A stretch of 34,313 nucleotides of DNA, taken from Chloroflexota bacterium (GTDB lineage Bacteria > Chloroflexota > Limnocylindria > Limnocylindrales > CSP1-4). Position numbers and translations under genes: made by a program. Below, in pieces: positions 17,990 to 27,885 of this stretch. Under the pieces are notes generated by a model. The model was not told the origin of the DNA and did no database searches. It was given only the letters and a program-made list of their open reading frames with translations. The DNA lies in the NCBI GenBank assembly GCA_016200665.1, contig JACQEG010000079.1, forward strand, positions 1-34,313, in the 5' to 3' direction. The stretch's first letter is position 1; the number at the start of each line of letters is the position of its first letter.

Positions 17990-18406
17990 CTAGATGTAGT
18001 GCCGGCGGATCAGCGCCACGTTGTTGAAGATCCGGAAGCCGAAATTGATGAGGGCGACGAGGTACAGGTCCAGGCTGAGCCGGTCGCCGATGAACGTGAG
18101 GATCACGGCGACGATCGCGTTGGTGACGAAGCCCGAGATGAAGATCCGGTTGTCGTAGACCCCGTCGAGCTCGGCCCGGACCGCACCGAGGACGGAGTCG
18201 AGGGCGGCGAGGATGGCGACGGCCGAGTAGCGGCTGAGCTCGAAGCTGACGTTGACGTTGAGAACGAGCCCGAGCAGCACACCCACCAGCAGGCCTGCCA
18301 GGGGGAGGATCACCGAACCGAGCCCGTCCTCTCTGCGGTGCGTTCCGGCAAAGGCTACCTGACCCGACGAAGGCCGGCCAATCGGATCCGCCATCCCCTC
18401 GGCCAT
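17990..18406 (-). CDS. Small basic family protein (DUF1290)
   Basis: GLLVGVLLGLVLNVNVSFELSRYSAVAILAALDSVLGAVRAELDGVYDNRIFISGFVTNAIVAVILTFIGDRLSLDLYLVALINFGFRIFNNVALIRRHYI. Confidence 0.9.
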   Translation of the reverse strand: MAEGMADPIGRPSSGQVAFAGTHRREDGLGSVILPLAGLLVGVLLGLVLNVNVSFELSRYSAVAILAALDSVLGAVRAELDGVYDNRIFISGFVTNAIVAVILTFIGDRLSLDLYLVALINFGFRIFNNVALIRRHYI

Positions 18407-18408
18407 CG

Positions 18409-19245
18409 TCAGCGGCCCGACGGCAGCGGCACGACCGTGCCGTGGGTCTCGTCGGCGAGGGTGATGCGCAGGTACCGGGTCTCCTGGCCGAACAGGATGC
18501 TGCGCAGCAGCCGGACCTGGCCAGGGATGAGCTCCGGCGATCGCAGGACGGGACTGTACGGACCGAACACGGCGGTCCACGAGGCCGGGGTCGTCGTGAC
18601 CACGAACCCGTCGGCGTCGGAGATGCGGATCACGAGCCCGTCGGCGCCAGTCCCCACGTCGTCCGGCTTGAGCGATGCCAGGCGGGTCGCGGCATCGAGG
18701 TCGGTCGGGTCGACGCGTGTCCCGATCCCGAGGATGACCTTCGACGCAGCCCGGCCGTCGAGGATCGTGGGCAGGGTCGCCGCGCTGCCACCGGCCTTCG
18801 AGGCCAGGGCGAACAGCATGCCCTCGCGATCCACGAGGAACGTCACGTCGCCGACGCGCCAGGCAAGGATCGGCTGGCGCTCCGTGACCGTCACCGAGAG
18901 CGTGTCCGGCAGGCGGACCTCGACCCGCGCGTCCGCGACGGACGGGATCTCCCCGAGGCGCTCGGCCAGGTCGTCCGTCGGCAGCAGGAAGGCGTTGATC
19001 CCGGGGTCGACCCCGAGCCGTTGGAGGAGGTCGTCGTGGTCGGTCCACGACAGCGGCGAGACCTCGATCCGGGTGATCGCGAGCGCCGGCACCGTCGTGA
19101 GGCCGTACAGGGCCAGGACGCAGGCGACGATCGCGAGCAGGGCCGCGGCGCGCGCCGGCGATGGGCCGAACCGCCAGCGGGCCGCGCCGCCGTTGCCGGA
19201 TCGGCGCGAGCGGACCGCCGCGGCGGTGCGGGCCCGGCCGCTCAT
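18409..19245 (-). CDS. ftsQ: Cell division protein FtsQ (POTRA/FtsQ)
   Basis: TM helix then ITRIEVSPLSWTDHDDLLQRLGVDPGINAFLLPTDDLAERLGEIPSVADARVEVRLPDTLSVTVTERQPILAW. Confidence 0.88.
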   Translation of the reverse strand: MSGRARTAAAVRSRRSGNGGAARWRFGPSPARAAALLAIVACVLALYGLTTVPALAITRIEVSPLSWTDHDDLLQRLGVDPGINAFLLPTDDLAERLGEIPSVADARVEVRLPDTLSVTVTERQPILAWRVGDVTFLVDREGMLFALASKAGGSAATLPTILDGRAASKVILGIGTRVDPTDLDAATRLASLKPDDVGTGADGLVIRISDADGFVVTTTPASWTAVFGPYSPVLRSPELIPGQVRLLRSILFGQETRYLRITLADETHGTVVPLPSGR

Positions 19246-20366
19246 CGCGGGAGGTCGACAGGGCGCAGGTGGCCCGCGGCCCGGGCCGCGTGACGCTCCG
19301 CCCCGAGCTCGATCACCCGCAGGCAGACCGCCGTGAAGTCGAGGCCGGCCTCGGCCGGCAGCGTCGGGAACAGGCTGATCGGGGTGAAGCCCGGGATCGT
19401 GTTGATCTCGGACAGGTAGATCTCGCCTTCGCGGACGAGGAAGTCCACCCGGGCGAAGCCCTCGCCACCGATGGCCCGATACGCGTCGCGGGCGAGCTTC
19501 CGGATCGTCTCCCGCTGGCCTGGCTCGAGCTCGGCGTGGGTCGTCGTCTCGGACAGGCCCGGGGTGTACTTGGCGTCGTAGTCGTAGAACTCGTGGCCGG
19601 CCACGATCTCGCCCGGCCCGTACACGCCCAGCGGCGGCTCGTTGCCGATGATCGAGACCTCGAGGTCGCGGGCGCCGCCGAGGTAGCGCTCGGCCAGGGC
19701 CAGGGTGTCGTAGCGGAACGCGAGCTGGAGCGCCGCGGCTCGCTCCTCCGGACGGTGGGCCAGCGTCATTCCGACCGACGACCCGAGGCGGGCGGGCTTG
19801 ACCATCAGGCGCGGCTCGCCTGTCCCGGCGGCAAACGCCTCGAGCTCGCCGAGGACCGCCTCCCGGTTCGATCGCCAGGCCGCGGCCCGGACCTCGCGCC
19901 ACTCGACGACCGGCAGGCCGAGACCGCGCCACAGCCGCTTCTGGAGGGCCTTGTCCATCCCGATCGCGGAGGCCATGACGCCGGGGCCGGTGTACGCGAG
20001 CCCGGCCGCCTCGAGCAGGGCCTGGACCGTGCCGTCCTCGCCGAACGGCCCGTGGAGCGCGATGAACACGACCGGTGCGGGGTCCTCGGCGGCGAGCCGA
20101 TCGATGGCCTCGCCCACGGCGTGCGGCCCGTCGGCGCCGAGCCCGGCCGGATCGTCGTAGTCGCGCTGCGGCCGACCTCCTCGCTCGTGATCGGGCGGCA
20201 GCCACCACCACCGGCCGTCCAGGTCGATGACGACCTGCCGGACCATCCGGCCGGCGCCGCGGAGGGCGTCGGCGACGGCGGTCCCGGAGACGATCGAGAC
20301 GTCGTGCTCGGCCGATGGGCCACCGAGCAGGACCGTGACCGGGCGGCGGGCGGCGGGATCCGTCAT
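19242..20366 (-). CDS. ddl: D-alanine--D-alanine ligase
   Basis: VTVLLGGPSAEHDVSIVSGTAVADAL...ALHGPFGEDGTVQALLEAAGLAYTGPGVMASAIGMDK...YLSEINTIPGFTPISLFP. Confidence 0.95.
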   Translation of the reverse strand: MTDPAARRPVTVLLGGPSAEHDVSIVSGTAVADALRGAGRMVRQVVIDLDGRWWWLPPDHERGGRPQRDYDDPAGLGADGPHAVGEAIDRLAAEDPAPVVFIALHGPFGEDGTVQALLEAAGLAYTGPGVMASAIGMDKALQKRLWRGLGLPVVEWREVRAAAWRSNREAVLGELEAFAAGTGEPRLMVKPARLGSSVGMTLAHRPEERAAALQLAFRYDTLALAERYLGGARDLEVSIIGNEPPLGVYGPGEIVAGHEFYDYDAKYTPGLSETTTHAELEPGQRETIRKLARDAYRAIGGEGFARVDFLVREGEIYLSEINTIPGFTPISLFPTLPAEAGLDFTAVCLRVIELGAERHAARAAGHLRPVDLPR

Positions 20367-21261
20367 CGCTGCCCTCCTCCGGCGTCGCGGCCGCCATCCG
20401 GCTCGTCCGGCCACGGCCAGCCCGACCAGTCGCCGACGAACTCCACCTCGGGCCGCAGGTCGGTCCCGGTCCGAGCCAGGATCGTCGCATGGATGTGGTC
20501 CACCAGACGACGGACGTCGGTCGCCGTTGCGCCGCGCTCGGTGACGATGAAGTTGGCGTGCTTCTCGGAGACCTGCGCGCCGCCGATCCGGAAGCGCTTG
20601 AGGCCCGCCTCGTCGATCAGCTGGCCGGCCGACGGTCCGTCGTCGGGATTGCGGAAGGTGCTGCCGGCCGATGGCAGCCCGAGGGGCTGATGAGCCTGCC
20701 GCCAGCGTCTGATGTCGTCGAGCCGAGCCTTGATCTCGCCGGCGTCGGCCGGAGCGAGGTGGAACGTCGCCGCGACGACGATCTCGGCCGGGCCGCCCGG
20801 GGCGACGTCCTTGAAGCGGCTGTCGCGGTAGCCGAGCCCCAGGTCGTCCGCGGCGAGCCGCGCCTCTGTGCCATCCGCCAGCAGCACGTCGGCCGACTCG
20901 ATGACCGCGCGGAAGCCCGCGCCATCGGGACGCCGGCCTCCGCCCGGTAGCGCTCGCCCTCGAGCCAGGTTCCCTCGGCCCGCACGTGGACGACCACGCC
21001 CCGGACGCCATGCTCCGAGATGATCACGTTGCTGCCGCGACCGAGCACGAACAGCGGCAGGTCACGCGACCGGGCGAACCGGACGAGGGCCCGCAGCTCG
21101 AACGCGTTGTGTGCCGTGACGAGGAGGTCGGCCCGGCCCCCCACCCGCATCGTCGTGAAGCGTGCGAGCGGCGCATCGCGCTCGGCCTTGACGCCGACCC
21201 GCCGCGCGATGTCGGCGCCCAGCGCGGTCAGCTCGGCGGCCGTCAGCTGCCCGGCGGTCAT
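20363..21261 (-). pseudogene. murB: UDP-N-acetylenolpyruvoylglucosamine reductase (MurB), internally deleted and frameshifted
   Basis: N-terminal FAD part (21261 to about 20920: RFTTMRVGGRADLLVTAHN...LGRGSNVIISEHGVRGVVV) and C-terminal part (from about 20930: VIESADVLLADG...LGYRDSRFKD...SAGSTFRNPDDGPSAGQLIDEAGLK) are in different frames; the GIPGTVGGA/NAGAHG core is absent. Confidence 0.8.
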
Positions 21262-22409
21262 GCGGCCAGGCCCCTGGATCGACGCTCGATCGCGGCGGCC
21301 GGCGGCAGCGGCTCGCGCCGGGCGATTGCCAGCAGGAGGTCGGCCACCGCCTCGGCGGCTCCCGGGCGGCCGTGCTCGCGCGACGCCGCCCCCATCGACT
21401 CGACCCGCGCCGGGTCGTCCAGGATCCGGACACCGGCCAGCAGCGCCGGACCGTCGAACCGCTCGTCCTCGATGAGCTCGGCGGCACCGGCCGCGGCGAG
21501 CGCCGCCGCGTTCGCGCGCTGGTGGCCGCCGGCATGGGGATACGGCACGACGATCATCGGCAGCCCGAGCGCCGTGACCTCTGCGAGCGTCGACGCGCCG
21601 GCCCGCCCGACGACGAGGTCCGCCGCGGCGAGCGCCTCGGTCATCGCCTCGCGGAGGAACGGCTCCGGCCGGTAGCGGACGCGCGCCTCGGGCGGAAGCC
21701 GCTCGCGCGCCGCGAGCGCGGCGGCATAGCCGTCGTTGCCGGTCACGTGGATGACCCAGCGACCTTCGACGAGCGCCGGGAGCGCCGCCTCGACGGCGTC
21801 GTTGAACGTTCGAACGGCCTGCGAGCCGCCGAAGACGAGGACGACCCTGGCGTCATCGGGGATGCCGAGGCTCGCGCGCGCGGCGTGCCGGTCGACCGCA
21901 CCGACGTCGCGGATCGGCGTGCCCGTCTCGAAGCACGGCACCCGCCGGGGCAGGTGCCGGCACGTCTCGGCCTCGCTCACCGCGGTCGCCGCCACGAGGC
22001 CGGCGATCGCGCGCGACGATCGGCCCGGCCGGAGGTTGCCCTCCCACAGCAGCACCGGGATGCCGAGGAGGCGGGCTGCCACGACGACCGGGATCGCCAC
22101 GTAGCCGCCGGTCGTGAAGATCGCTGCCGGCCGGCGACGGCCCACGATCCAGAGCGCCTCCGGCACGGAGGCCGCGAGCCGGATCGGGTCGAGGACGAGG
22201 TGGACGTTGGCCTCGACGCTCCGGAGCGAGCGCAGCGCCAGGCGTCGCAGCGGGATCCCCGCCTCGCGGACGATCGACGCCTCGAGGCCGCGGTGCCCGC
22301 CGACCCAGGCGAGGTCAGCGCCGGCGGCGCGACGCCGGAGCGCGTCCGCCACCGCGAGGGCCGGGTAGATGTGGCCACCCGTTCCCCCGCCGGCGATCAG
22401 CAGGCGCAT
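21258..22409 (-). CDS. murG: UDP-GlcNAc--MurNAc-pentapeptide transferase MurG
   Basis: MRLLIAGGGTGGHIYPALAVADALRRR...TTGGYVAIPVVVAARLLGIPVLLWEGN...GRAGASTLAEVTALGLPMIVVPYPHA. Confidence 0.96.
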   Translation of the reverse strand: MRLLIAGGGTGGHIYPALAVADALRRRAAGADLAWVGGHRGLEASIVREAGIPLRRLALRSLRSVEANVHLVLDPIRLAASVPEALWIVGRRRPAAIFTTGGYVAIPVVVAARLLGIPVLLWEGNLRPGRSSRAIAGLVAATAVSEAETCRHLPRRVPCFETGTPIRDVGAVDRHAARASLGIPDDARVVLVFGGSQAVRTFNDAVEAALPALVEGRWVIHVTGNDGYAAALAARERLPPEARVRYRPEPFLREAMTEALAAADLVVGRAGASTLAEVTALGLPMIVVPYPHAGGHQRANAAALAAAGAAELIEDERFDGPALLAGVRILDDPARVESMGAASREHGRPGAAEAVADLLLAIARREPLPPAAAIERRSRGLAA

Positions 22410-23805
22410 CGAACCTCCGCGCTATGGGCTGGCCGATCGGGATCGGCGCCGGGGTCGCCTCGTCGGTCTCGCGCGAGATCGAGAGCAGGACGCCGATGGC
22501 GGCGAAGCTGACGACGAGCGAGGTGCCCCCGGCACTGACGAACGGCAGCGTGATCCCCGTGACGGGCAGCAGCGCCACGACGACGCCGATGTTGATGAAC
22601 GCCTGGAAGCACAGCCAGATCGTGATCCCGGCGGCAAGCAGCGCGCCGAACGTGTCCGGGGCGCGGCGCGCCGTCCGGATGCCGGCGTAGCCGAGGATGA
22701 GGAACAGGGCGATGACGATCGCGGCGCCGACGAACCCGAACTCCTCGCCGATGATCGCGAAGATGAAGTCGTTCCAGGCGTTCGGCAGGTAGAGCCCGCC
22801 GGCGAGCTTGCTCTCGCCGAGGCCGCTCCCGAAGATCCCGCCGAGGCCGAGCGCCAGCAGGCCCTGGATCGTGTGAAAGCCTGCCCCGAGCGGGTCCGCC
22901 CACGGGTCGAGGAACGTCCTGATCCGCTCCGCCTGGTAGCCACGCAGGCCGAGCAGCAGGATGCCGGCGACGCCGCCGGCCGCGAGCACGCCGAACTGCC
23001 AGAGCCTGGCCCCGGCGACGAAGAACAGCCCGAACGCGGTGATCCCGACGACGGCGGTCGTGCCGAGGTCGGGCTCCAGGAAGACGAGGCCGATGACCGG
23101 CAGCGCGATCATCAGGAAGGGCACGGTGCCGGATCGCACGCCCTTGATGAGCGGGCCGCGGTTCGCGAGCCAGTGGGCGAGGTAGACGATCAGCGCGAGC
23201 TTCGCGACCTCGGCTGGATGGATCGCCGGCAGCGGGCCGACCACGAGCCAGCGGGCCGACCCGCCGACGACGCGGTTGAGGGTCGGGATGAACACCATGA
23301 TGAGGAGCGCGATCCCGACGAGGTACCCGGGCAGCGACACGAGCCGGAGCATCCGGTAGTCGACCCGCATCGTCACGACCATGACGATGAGCCCGAGCGC
23401 GCCCCACAGGATCTGCGGACCCACGATCGCGAACGTGTCGTCGCGCTGGATGTAGGCCTTGACCGCCGAGGACGAGTAGACCATCAGGATCCCGATCGCC
23501 GTGAGGGCGACGACGGCGATGAGGATCGCGTAGTCCGGCTGGTGGCGGATGCGCTGGAGGACGTCCCGGGTCTCGGGCGCGGCGGGCCGGGCCAGCGCGG
23601 CGGCGCGCGCCTCTGCGGCGGCGCTGGTCGCCGTCGGCGCGGTGTCGGAGCGGCCCGCCACCGGGCGGCGGTGCTCGCCCCCGTGCGTCGCCTTGCCGCC
23701 TCGCCCACCGGAGGCGGCCTTCGAGCCCGCCTTCACGCCGGCCTTCGAGCCGGCGCTCCCGGATCGCCGTCCGAGCGGTCCCCAGGGCAGCCGCGCAAGG
23801 TCCAT
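22315..23805 (-). CDS. ftsW: Lipid II polymerase FtsW (SEDS)
   Basis: DYAILIAVVALTAIGILMVYSSSAV...HPAEVAKLALIVYLAHWLANRG...AGFHTIQGLLALGLGGIFGSGLGESKLAGGLYLPNAWNDFIFAIIGEEFGFVG. Confidence 0.95.
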   Translation of the reverse strand: MDLARLPWGPLGRRSGSAGSKAGVKAGSKAASGGRGGKATHGGEHRRPVAGRSDTAPTATSAAAEARAAALARPAAPETRDVLQRIRHQPDYAILIAVVALTAIGILMVYSSSAVKAYIQRDDTFAIVGPQILWGALGLIVMVVTMRVDYRMLRLVSLPGYLVGIALLIMVFIPTLNRVVGGSARWLVVGPLPAIHPAEVAKLALIVYLAHWLANRGPLIKGVRSGTVPFLMIALPVIGLVFLEPDLGTTAVVGITAFGLFFVAGARLWQFGVLAAGGVAGILLLGLRGYQAERIRTFLDPWADPLGAGFHTIQGLLALGLGGIFGSGLGESKLAGGLYLPNAWNDFIFAIIGEEFGFVGAAIVIALFLILGYAGIRTARRAPDTFGALLAAGITIWLCFQAFINIGVVVALLPVTGITLPFVSAGGTSLVVSFAAIGVLLSISRETDEATPAPIPIGQPIARRFDAPADRRRGNGWPHLPGPRGGGRAPASRRRR

Positions 23806-25361
23806 CAGCGAGCGCCCTCGTCGCCGGTGGCCCGCCCGGCCAGCGCCCGGACGGCCGCCTTGAAGGCGCGGCCGCGGGCCTCGTAGTCGGCGAACATGTC
23901 GAAGCTGGCGGCGGCGGGGCTCAGGAGCACGACCGGTTCGGCGGCCGAGGTCCGCGCCTCAGCCGCGATCGCCGTGGCGCGCGTGACCGCATCCTCCAGG
24001 GTCGAGGCCCGCTCCGTCCGCGCCAGGCCGGCAGCCCGGAACAGGCGCTCCAGCGCCGGACCGCTCTCGCCGATGAGGATCGCAGCCGCGGCTCGCTCGG
24101 CGACCACGTCGGCCAGGCCTGCCAGGTCCACGCCCTTGTCGCGCCCGCCGGCGATGAGGACGATCGGCCCGTCGAAGGCGCGCAGCGCGGCGATGACGGC
24201 ATCGGGCTGCGTGCCCTGCGAGTCGTTGACGTAGCGAACGCCGTCGACGACGGCGACGGTCTCGAGGCGGTGCTCGACGCCCCGGAAGCGGGCGGCGGCG
24301 GCCCGGATGGCATCCGGCGCGACGCCGAACAGCAGCGCCGTCGCGACGGCGGCCATCGCGTTGCTGACGTTGTGGCGGCCCGGGATCGGCAGCTCGTCGA
24401 TCGGCAGGATGCGCCCGCCCGGACCCACCGCCGCGGCGCCACCGCCCACCAGCGGGAGTCGCTCGACGCCGGCCGCGACGATCCAGCCATCGACGACGCC
24501 GACCCCGCCGAGCATCGGCCGGGCGAGGCGGTACATGACGGTCGGCGCGGTGCCGAGGCCGGCGTAGGCGGTGACGACCGGGTCGTCGGCATTGAGGACG
24601 AGCGCTCCATCGCCGTCGACCAGCTCCGCGAGGCGGCGCTTGACCCGGCGGTAGGCCTCGAGCGAGCCGTGGCGGTCGAGGTGGTCGGCCGTGACGTTCG
24701 TGTAGACCGCGACGGTCGTGCCCCGCGACAGCGTCGGCAGCTGGAGCTCCGACAGCTCGAACACGACCCGATCATCCGGCCGGAGGTCGGACAGCCGCTC
24801 CACGATCGGCGTGCCCATGTTCCCGCCCAGGATCGCCCGGTGGCCTGGATCGGCGGCCAGCAGGGCGTGGGTCAGGGCGGACGTCGTCGTCTTGCCCTTC
24901 GTGCCGGTGATGCCGACGGTCGGGGCCGGGCAGAGCCGCAGGAAGAGGTCCGGCTCCCAGACCACCGAGGGGGCGCTCGGGTCACCCTCGCGCCCGCGCC
25001 GGACGAGGTCGCCGAGGGCCGCGCGGAGACGAGGCTCGGTCGTCGGGAAGTCGGGGTTGATCGACGGCGAGGAGGTCACCAGGGCCGCCTCCCGCCATGC
25101 CTCGGTCGGGTCGACGTCCGGCCCCAGCAGCAGCCGCACCGGCCGACCCTCGAGCGCTGCGATGGCGCCGGCCAGCTCCACGGCCGGGCGCTGGTCGTAG
25201 ATCGTGACGACGGCTCCGGCATCGGCCAGGAAGCGGGCGAGCGCGATCCCGCTGCGGGCGAAGCCCAGGACCGCGACGGGCCGACCGCGCAGGGCCCCGT
25301 CCTTGATCGCGGCCAGCGTCAGGTCGTCGACCGCGATCGGCCGGACCCTTGGCTCGGTCAT
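23805..25361 (-). CDS. murD: UDP-N-acetylmuramoyl-alanine--glutamate ligase MurD
   Basis: VAVLGFARSGIALARFLADAGAVVTIYD, TVGITGTKGKTTTSALTHALL, GGNMGTPIVERL, TNVTADHLDRHGSLEAYRRVK, INDSQGT-like VNDSQGTQPDAVIAAL. Confidence 0.95.
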   Translation of the reverse strand: MTEPRVRPIAVDDLTLAAIKDGALRGRPVAVLGFARSGIALARFLADAGAVVTIYDQRPAVELAGAIAALEGRPVRLLLGPDVDPTEAWREAALVTSSPSINPDFPTTEPRLRAALGDLVRRGREGDPSAPSVVWEPDLFLRLCPAPTVGITGTKGKTTTSALTHALLAADPGHRAILGGNMGTPIVERLSDLRPDDRVVFELSELQLPTLSRGTTVAVYTNVTADHLDRHGSLEAYRRVKRRLAELVDGDGALVLNADDPVVTAYAGLGTAPTVMYRLARPMLGGVGVVDGWIVAAGVERLPLVGGGAAAVGPGGRILPIDELPIPGRHNVSNAMAAVATALLFGVAPDAIRAAAARFRGVEHRLETVAVVDGVRYVNDSQGTQPDAVIAALRAFDGPIVLIAGGRDKGVDLAGLADVVAERAAAAILIGESGPALERLFRAAGLARTERASTLEDAVTRATAIAAEARTSAAEPVVLLSPAAASFDMFADYEARGRAFKAAVRALAGRATGDEGAR

Positions 25362-25372
25362 CGTGGTCACCG

Positions 25373-26353
25373 TCACACGAGCCGGTCGATCGACGCCAGG
25401 AACAGCGTCACACCGATCAGCCCGGCGATGATCCCCACGATCCAGAACCGCAGGGTGATCTTCTCCTCGTCCCAGCCCAGCAGCTCGTAGTGGTGATGGA
25501 GCGGGCTCATCCGGAAGATCCGCTTGCCGTGGGTCAGCTTGAAGTAGCCGACCTGCAGGACCACCGAGCCCGTCTCGATGACGAAGACCAGGCCGATGAT
25601 CGGCAGGACCAGGATCTGGCCCGTGATGAGGGCCGTGACGGCCAGCGTCGCGCCGAGGGCGAGCGAGCCGGAGTCGCCCATGATGACCTGGGCCGGGTGG
25701 ACGTTGAACCACAGGAAGCCGAGCAGCGCCCCGACGATGAGGGCGCACAGCGTCGCGAGGTTCGGCTGGGTGGGCTCGTTGAGGAGCGAGACCAGGAGGT
25801 AGGCAACGAACGCGAAGACGAGCGTCCCGCCGGAGAGCCCGTCGAGGCCGTCGGTGATGTTGACCCCGTTGGCGGCCGAGATGATCGCGAAGGCCGCGAA
25901 GGCGATGTACAGCCACGGGTCGACGTGGACCGGCCCGACGAACGGCACCGCGATCGTCTCGATGGCGTAGGTCTGCTGGATCTGGTACGCCGCGACCGCG
26001 GACACGACGACCAGCCACAGCATCTTCTGGCGGGCGTGGATCCCCTCGCCGGTCCGGGCGTTGAGGTAGTCGTCGACCGCCCCGAGGACCCCGACGAGGA
26101 GCAGCGTCGCGAGCGGCGCGATGGCGCCCGCGACGGGCGCGCCGCGGAGCGCGAAGAAGAGCGCCAGGACCACGGCGATGAGCAGCAGCCCGCCCATCGT
26201 CGGTACGCCTTCCTTGACGAGATGCGTCTCCGGCCCCTCGGCCCGGATCTTCTTGCCCATGCCGGCGAAGCGCAGGAACCGGATGTAGGCCGGCATGAGG
26301 ATGACGACGACGGCGAAGGCGAGCAGCAGCGCCTGGATGAGCTCGACGCTCAT
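25373..26353 (-). CDS. mraY: Phospho-N-acetylmuramoyl-pentapeptide transferase MraY
   Basis: KEGVPTMGGLLLIA, VDDYLNA, NITDGLDGLSGGTL, MGDSGSLALGATLA, PLHHHYELLGWDEEKI. Confidence 0.97.
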   Translation of the reverse strand: MSVELIQALLLAFAVVVILMPAYIRFLRFAGMGKKIRAEGPETHLVKEGVPTMGGLLLIAVVLALFFALRGAPVAGAIAPLATLLLVGVLGAVDDYLNARTGEGIHARQKMLWLVVVSAVAAYQIQQTYAIETIAVPFVGPVHVDPWLYIAFAAFAIISAANGVNITDGLDGLSGGTLVFAFVAYLLVSLLNEPTQPNLATLCALIVGALLGFLWFNVHPAQVIMGDSGSLALGATLAVTALITGQILVLPIIGLVFVIETGSVVLQVGYFKLTHGKRIFRMSPLHHHYELLGWDEEKITLRFWIVGIIAGLIGVTLFLASIDRLV

Positions 26354-27885
26354 CGGGCGACCTCGCCCGAGCGGGCCAGGAGGCCCTCGACCAGGCGATC
26401 GAGCTCCACGCCCCGGGACGCCTTCACGAGGATGACGTCGCCCGGCTGGAGCCGCTTCACGAGGAGGTCGAGCGCCGCGTCGCGATCGCGGACCTCGACG
26501 ACGCGCGATGGGTCCAGGCCGGCCTCGCGGGCGCCGGCCGCGATGCCCCTGGCGCCGGCGCCGACGGTGACGAGGAGGTCGACGGTCGCCGCCGCGGCCG
26601 TCCCGGCGTCGCGGTGGCCGGCTGCCGATCCGCGGCCGAGCTCGAGCATCTCGCCGAGGACGGCGACGCGCCGGCCGGGCAGTCCGGCGAGGAGGTCGAG
26701 CGCGGCGATCACCGAGGGTGGCGAGGCGTTGTACGCGTCGTCGATGAGGGTCACCCCGCCGACCCGGTGGACCTCCGCCCGATGGGGCGCGCTCCAGCCG
26801 GCGGCGAGCGCGCGGACGATGTCCGCGCCGGGAATCCCGGCGGCGTGACCGACGGCCGCGCCGGCGAGGGCGTTGTGGACCGACAGCCGGCCCAGGCTCG
26901 GGATCGACGCCGGCAGCCGGACCGGGCGGCCGCCACCGGAGGCCGGGAGGCGCAGCGTGAACCGCATCCCGGCGAACCCTGCCGAGGCGACCTCGTCGGC
27001 GGTCACGTCGGCGTCGGGCGAGAAGCCGTAGCCGAGCACCCGGGCCGCGGTCCTGTCGGCCATTCGCCGAACCCGCCGGTCGTCCTGGTTGAGGACAGCC
27101 ACGCCGTCCGAGGGCAGGGCCTCCACGAGCTCGGCCTTGGCCGCCTCGATGGCGGCGAGACTGCCCAGCCGGCTCAGGTGGACGCCCGCGACGGCCGTCA
27201 CCACCCCGATCCGGGGGCGGGCGATGCGGGCCAGATCGGAGATCTCCCCGCCGGCGTACATCCCCATCTCGAGGACGGCCGCGCGGTGCTCCGGCCCGAG
27301 CCGCAGCAGCGTCAGGGGCAGGCCGATCTCGTTGTTCTGGTTGCCCTCGCTGCGGAGGGTCGGCATGGCCGCCTCCAGGACGGTGACGATCGCCTCCTTC
27401 GTCGAGGTCTTGGCGATGCTCCCGGTGATGCCGACGACGAGCGGGTCGAAGCGGCTGCGCCAGCCCGTGGCGATCGCGCCGAGCGCGACGAGGACGTCCG
27501 GCACCTGGACGACCGTGACGTCGCCGAGCCGCTCGAGCTCCTCGGGGACGGGCGGCCGGGCCACCACGAGGGCTGCGGCGCCATGCGCGACGGCCTGGCC
27601 GAGGAACCGGTGACCGTCGGTCCGCTCGCCGGCGAGCGCTGCAAAGAGCTCGCCCGATTGGACCAGCCGCGAATCCACGGCGCCACCGCGGACGACCCGA
27701 TCCGAGCGACGGAGGAGCCGGCCGCGGGTCAGGCGAATGAGGTCGTCGGCGGTCAGCCCGGCGACCGCGCCGGGGGTCGCAACCCGGCCTGCGGACGGCG
27801 ACGGCCGGTCGGGACTCACGGCCCGAAGTGTCGCACAGGGCCGAGGGGCCGCTGCGTCACGGACCGGCACGCCGGCCGCGGTCAT
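26350..27885 (-). CDS. murF: UDP-N-acetylmuramoyl-tripeptide--D-alanyl-D-alanine ligase MurF
   Basis: VDSRLVQSGELFAALAGERTDGHRFL, VGITGSIAKTSTKEAIVTVLE, EGNQNNEIGLPLTLLRL, LIDDAYNASPPSVIAALDLLA, VAVLGEMLELG. Confidence 0.94.
   Translation of the reverse strand: MTAAGVPVRDAAAPRPCATLRAVSPDRPSPSAGRVATPGAVAGLTADDLIRLTRGRLLRRSDRVVRGGAVDSRLVQSGELFAALAGERTDGHRFLGQAVAHGAAALVVARPPVPEELERLGDVTVVQVPDVLVALGAIATGWRSRFDPLVVGITGSIAKTSTKEAIVTVLEAAMPTLRSEGNQNNEIGLPLTLLRLGPEHRAAVLEMGMYAGGEISDLARIARPRIGVVTAVAGVHLSRLGSLAAIEAAKAELVEALPSDGVAVLNQDDRRVRRMADRTAARVLGYGFSPDADVTADEVASAGFAGMRFTLRLPASGGGRPVRLPASIPSLGRLSVHNALAGAAVGHAAGIPGADIVRALAAGWSAPHRAEVHRVGGVTLIDDAYNASPPSVIAALDLLAGLPGRRVAVLGEMLELGRGSAAGHRDAGTAAAATVDLLVTVGAGARGIAAGAREAGLDPSRVVEVRDRDAALDLLVKRLQPGDVILVKASRGVELDRLVEGLLARSGEVAR

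Noticed and set aside
15329-19336. 1335-codon plus-strand ORF opposite ftsZ-ftsA-sbp-ftsQ
   Set aside because: Antisense open frame typical of high-GC DNA; low-complexity Arg/Asp/Gly-rich translation while the opposite strand encodes well-known division proteins.
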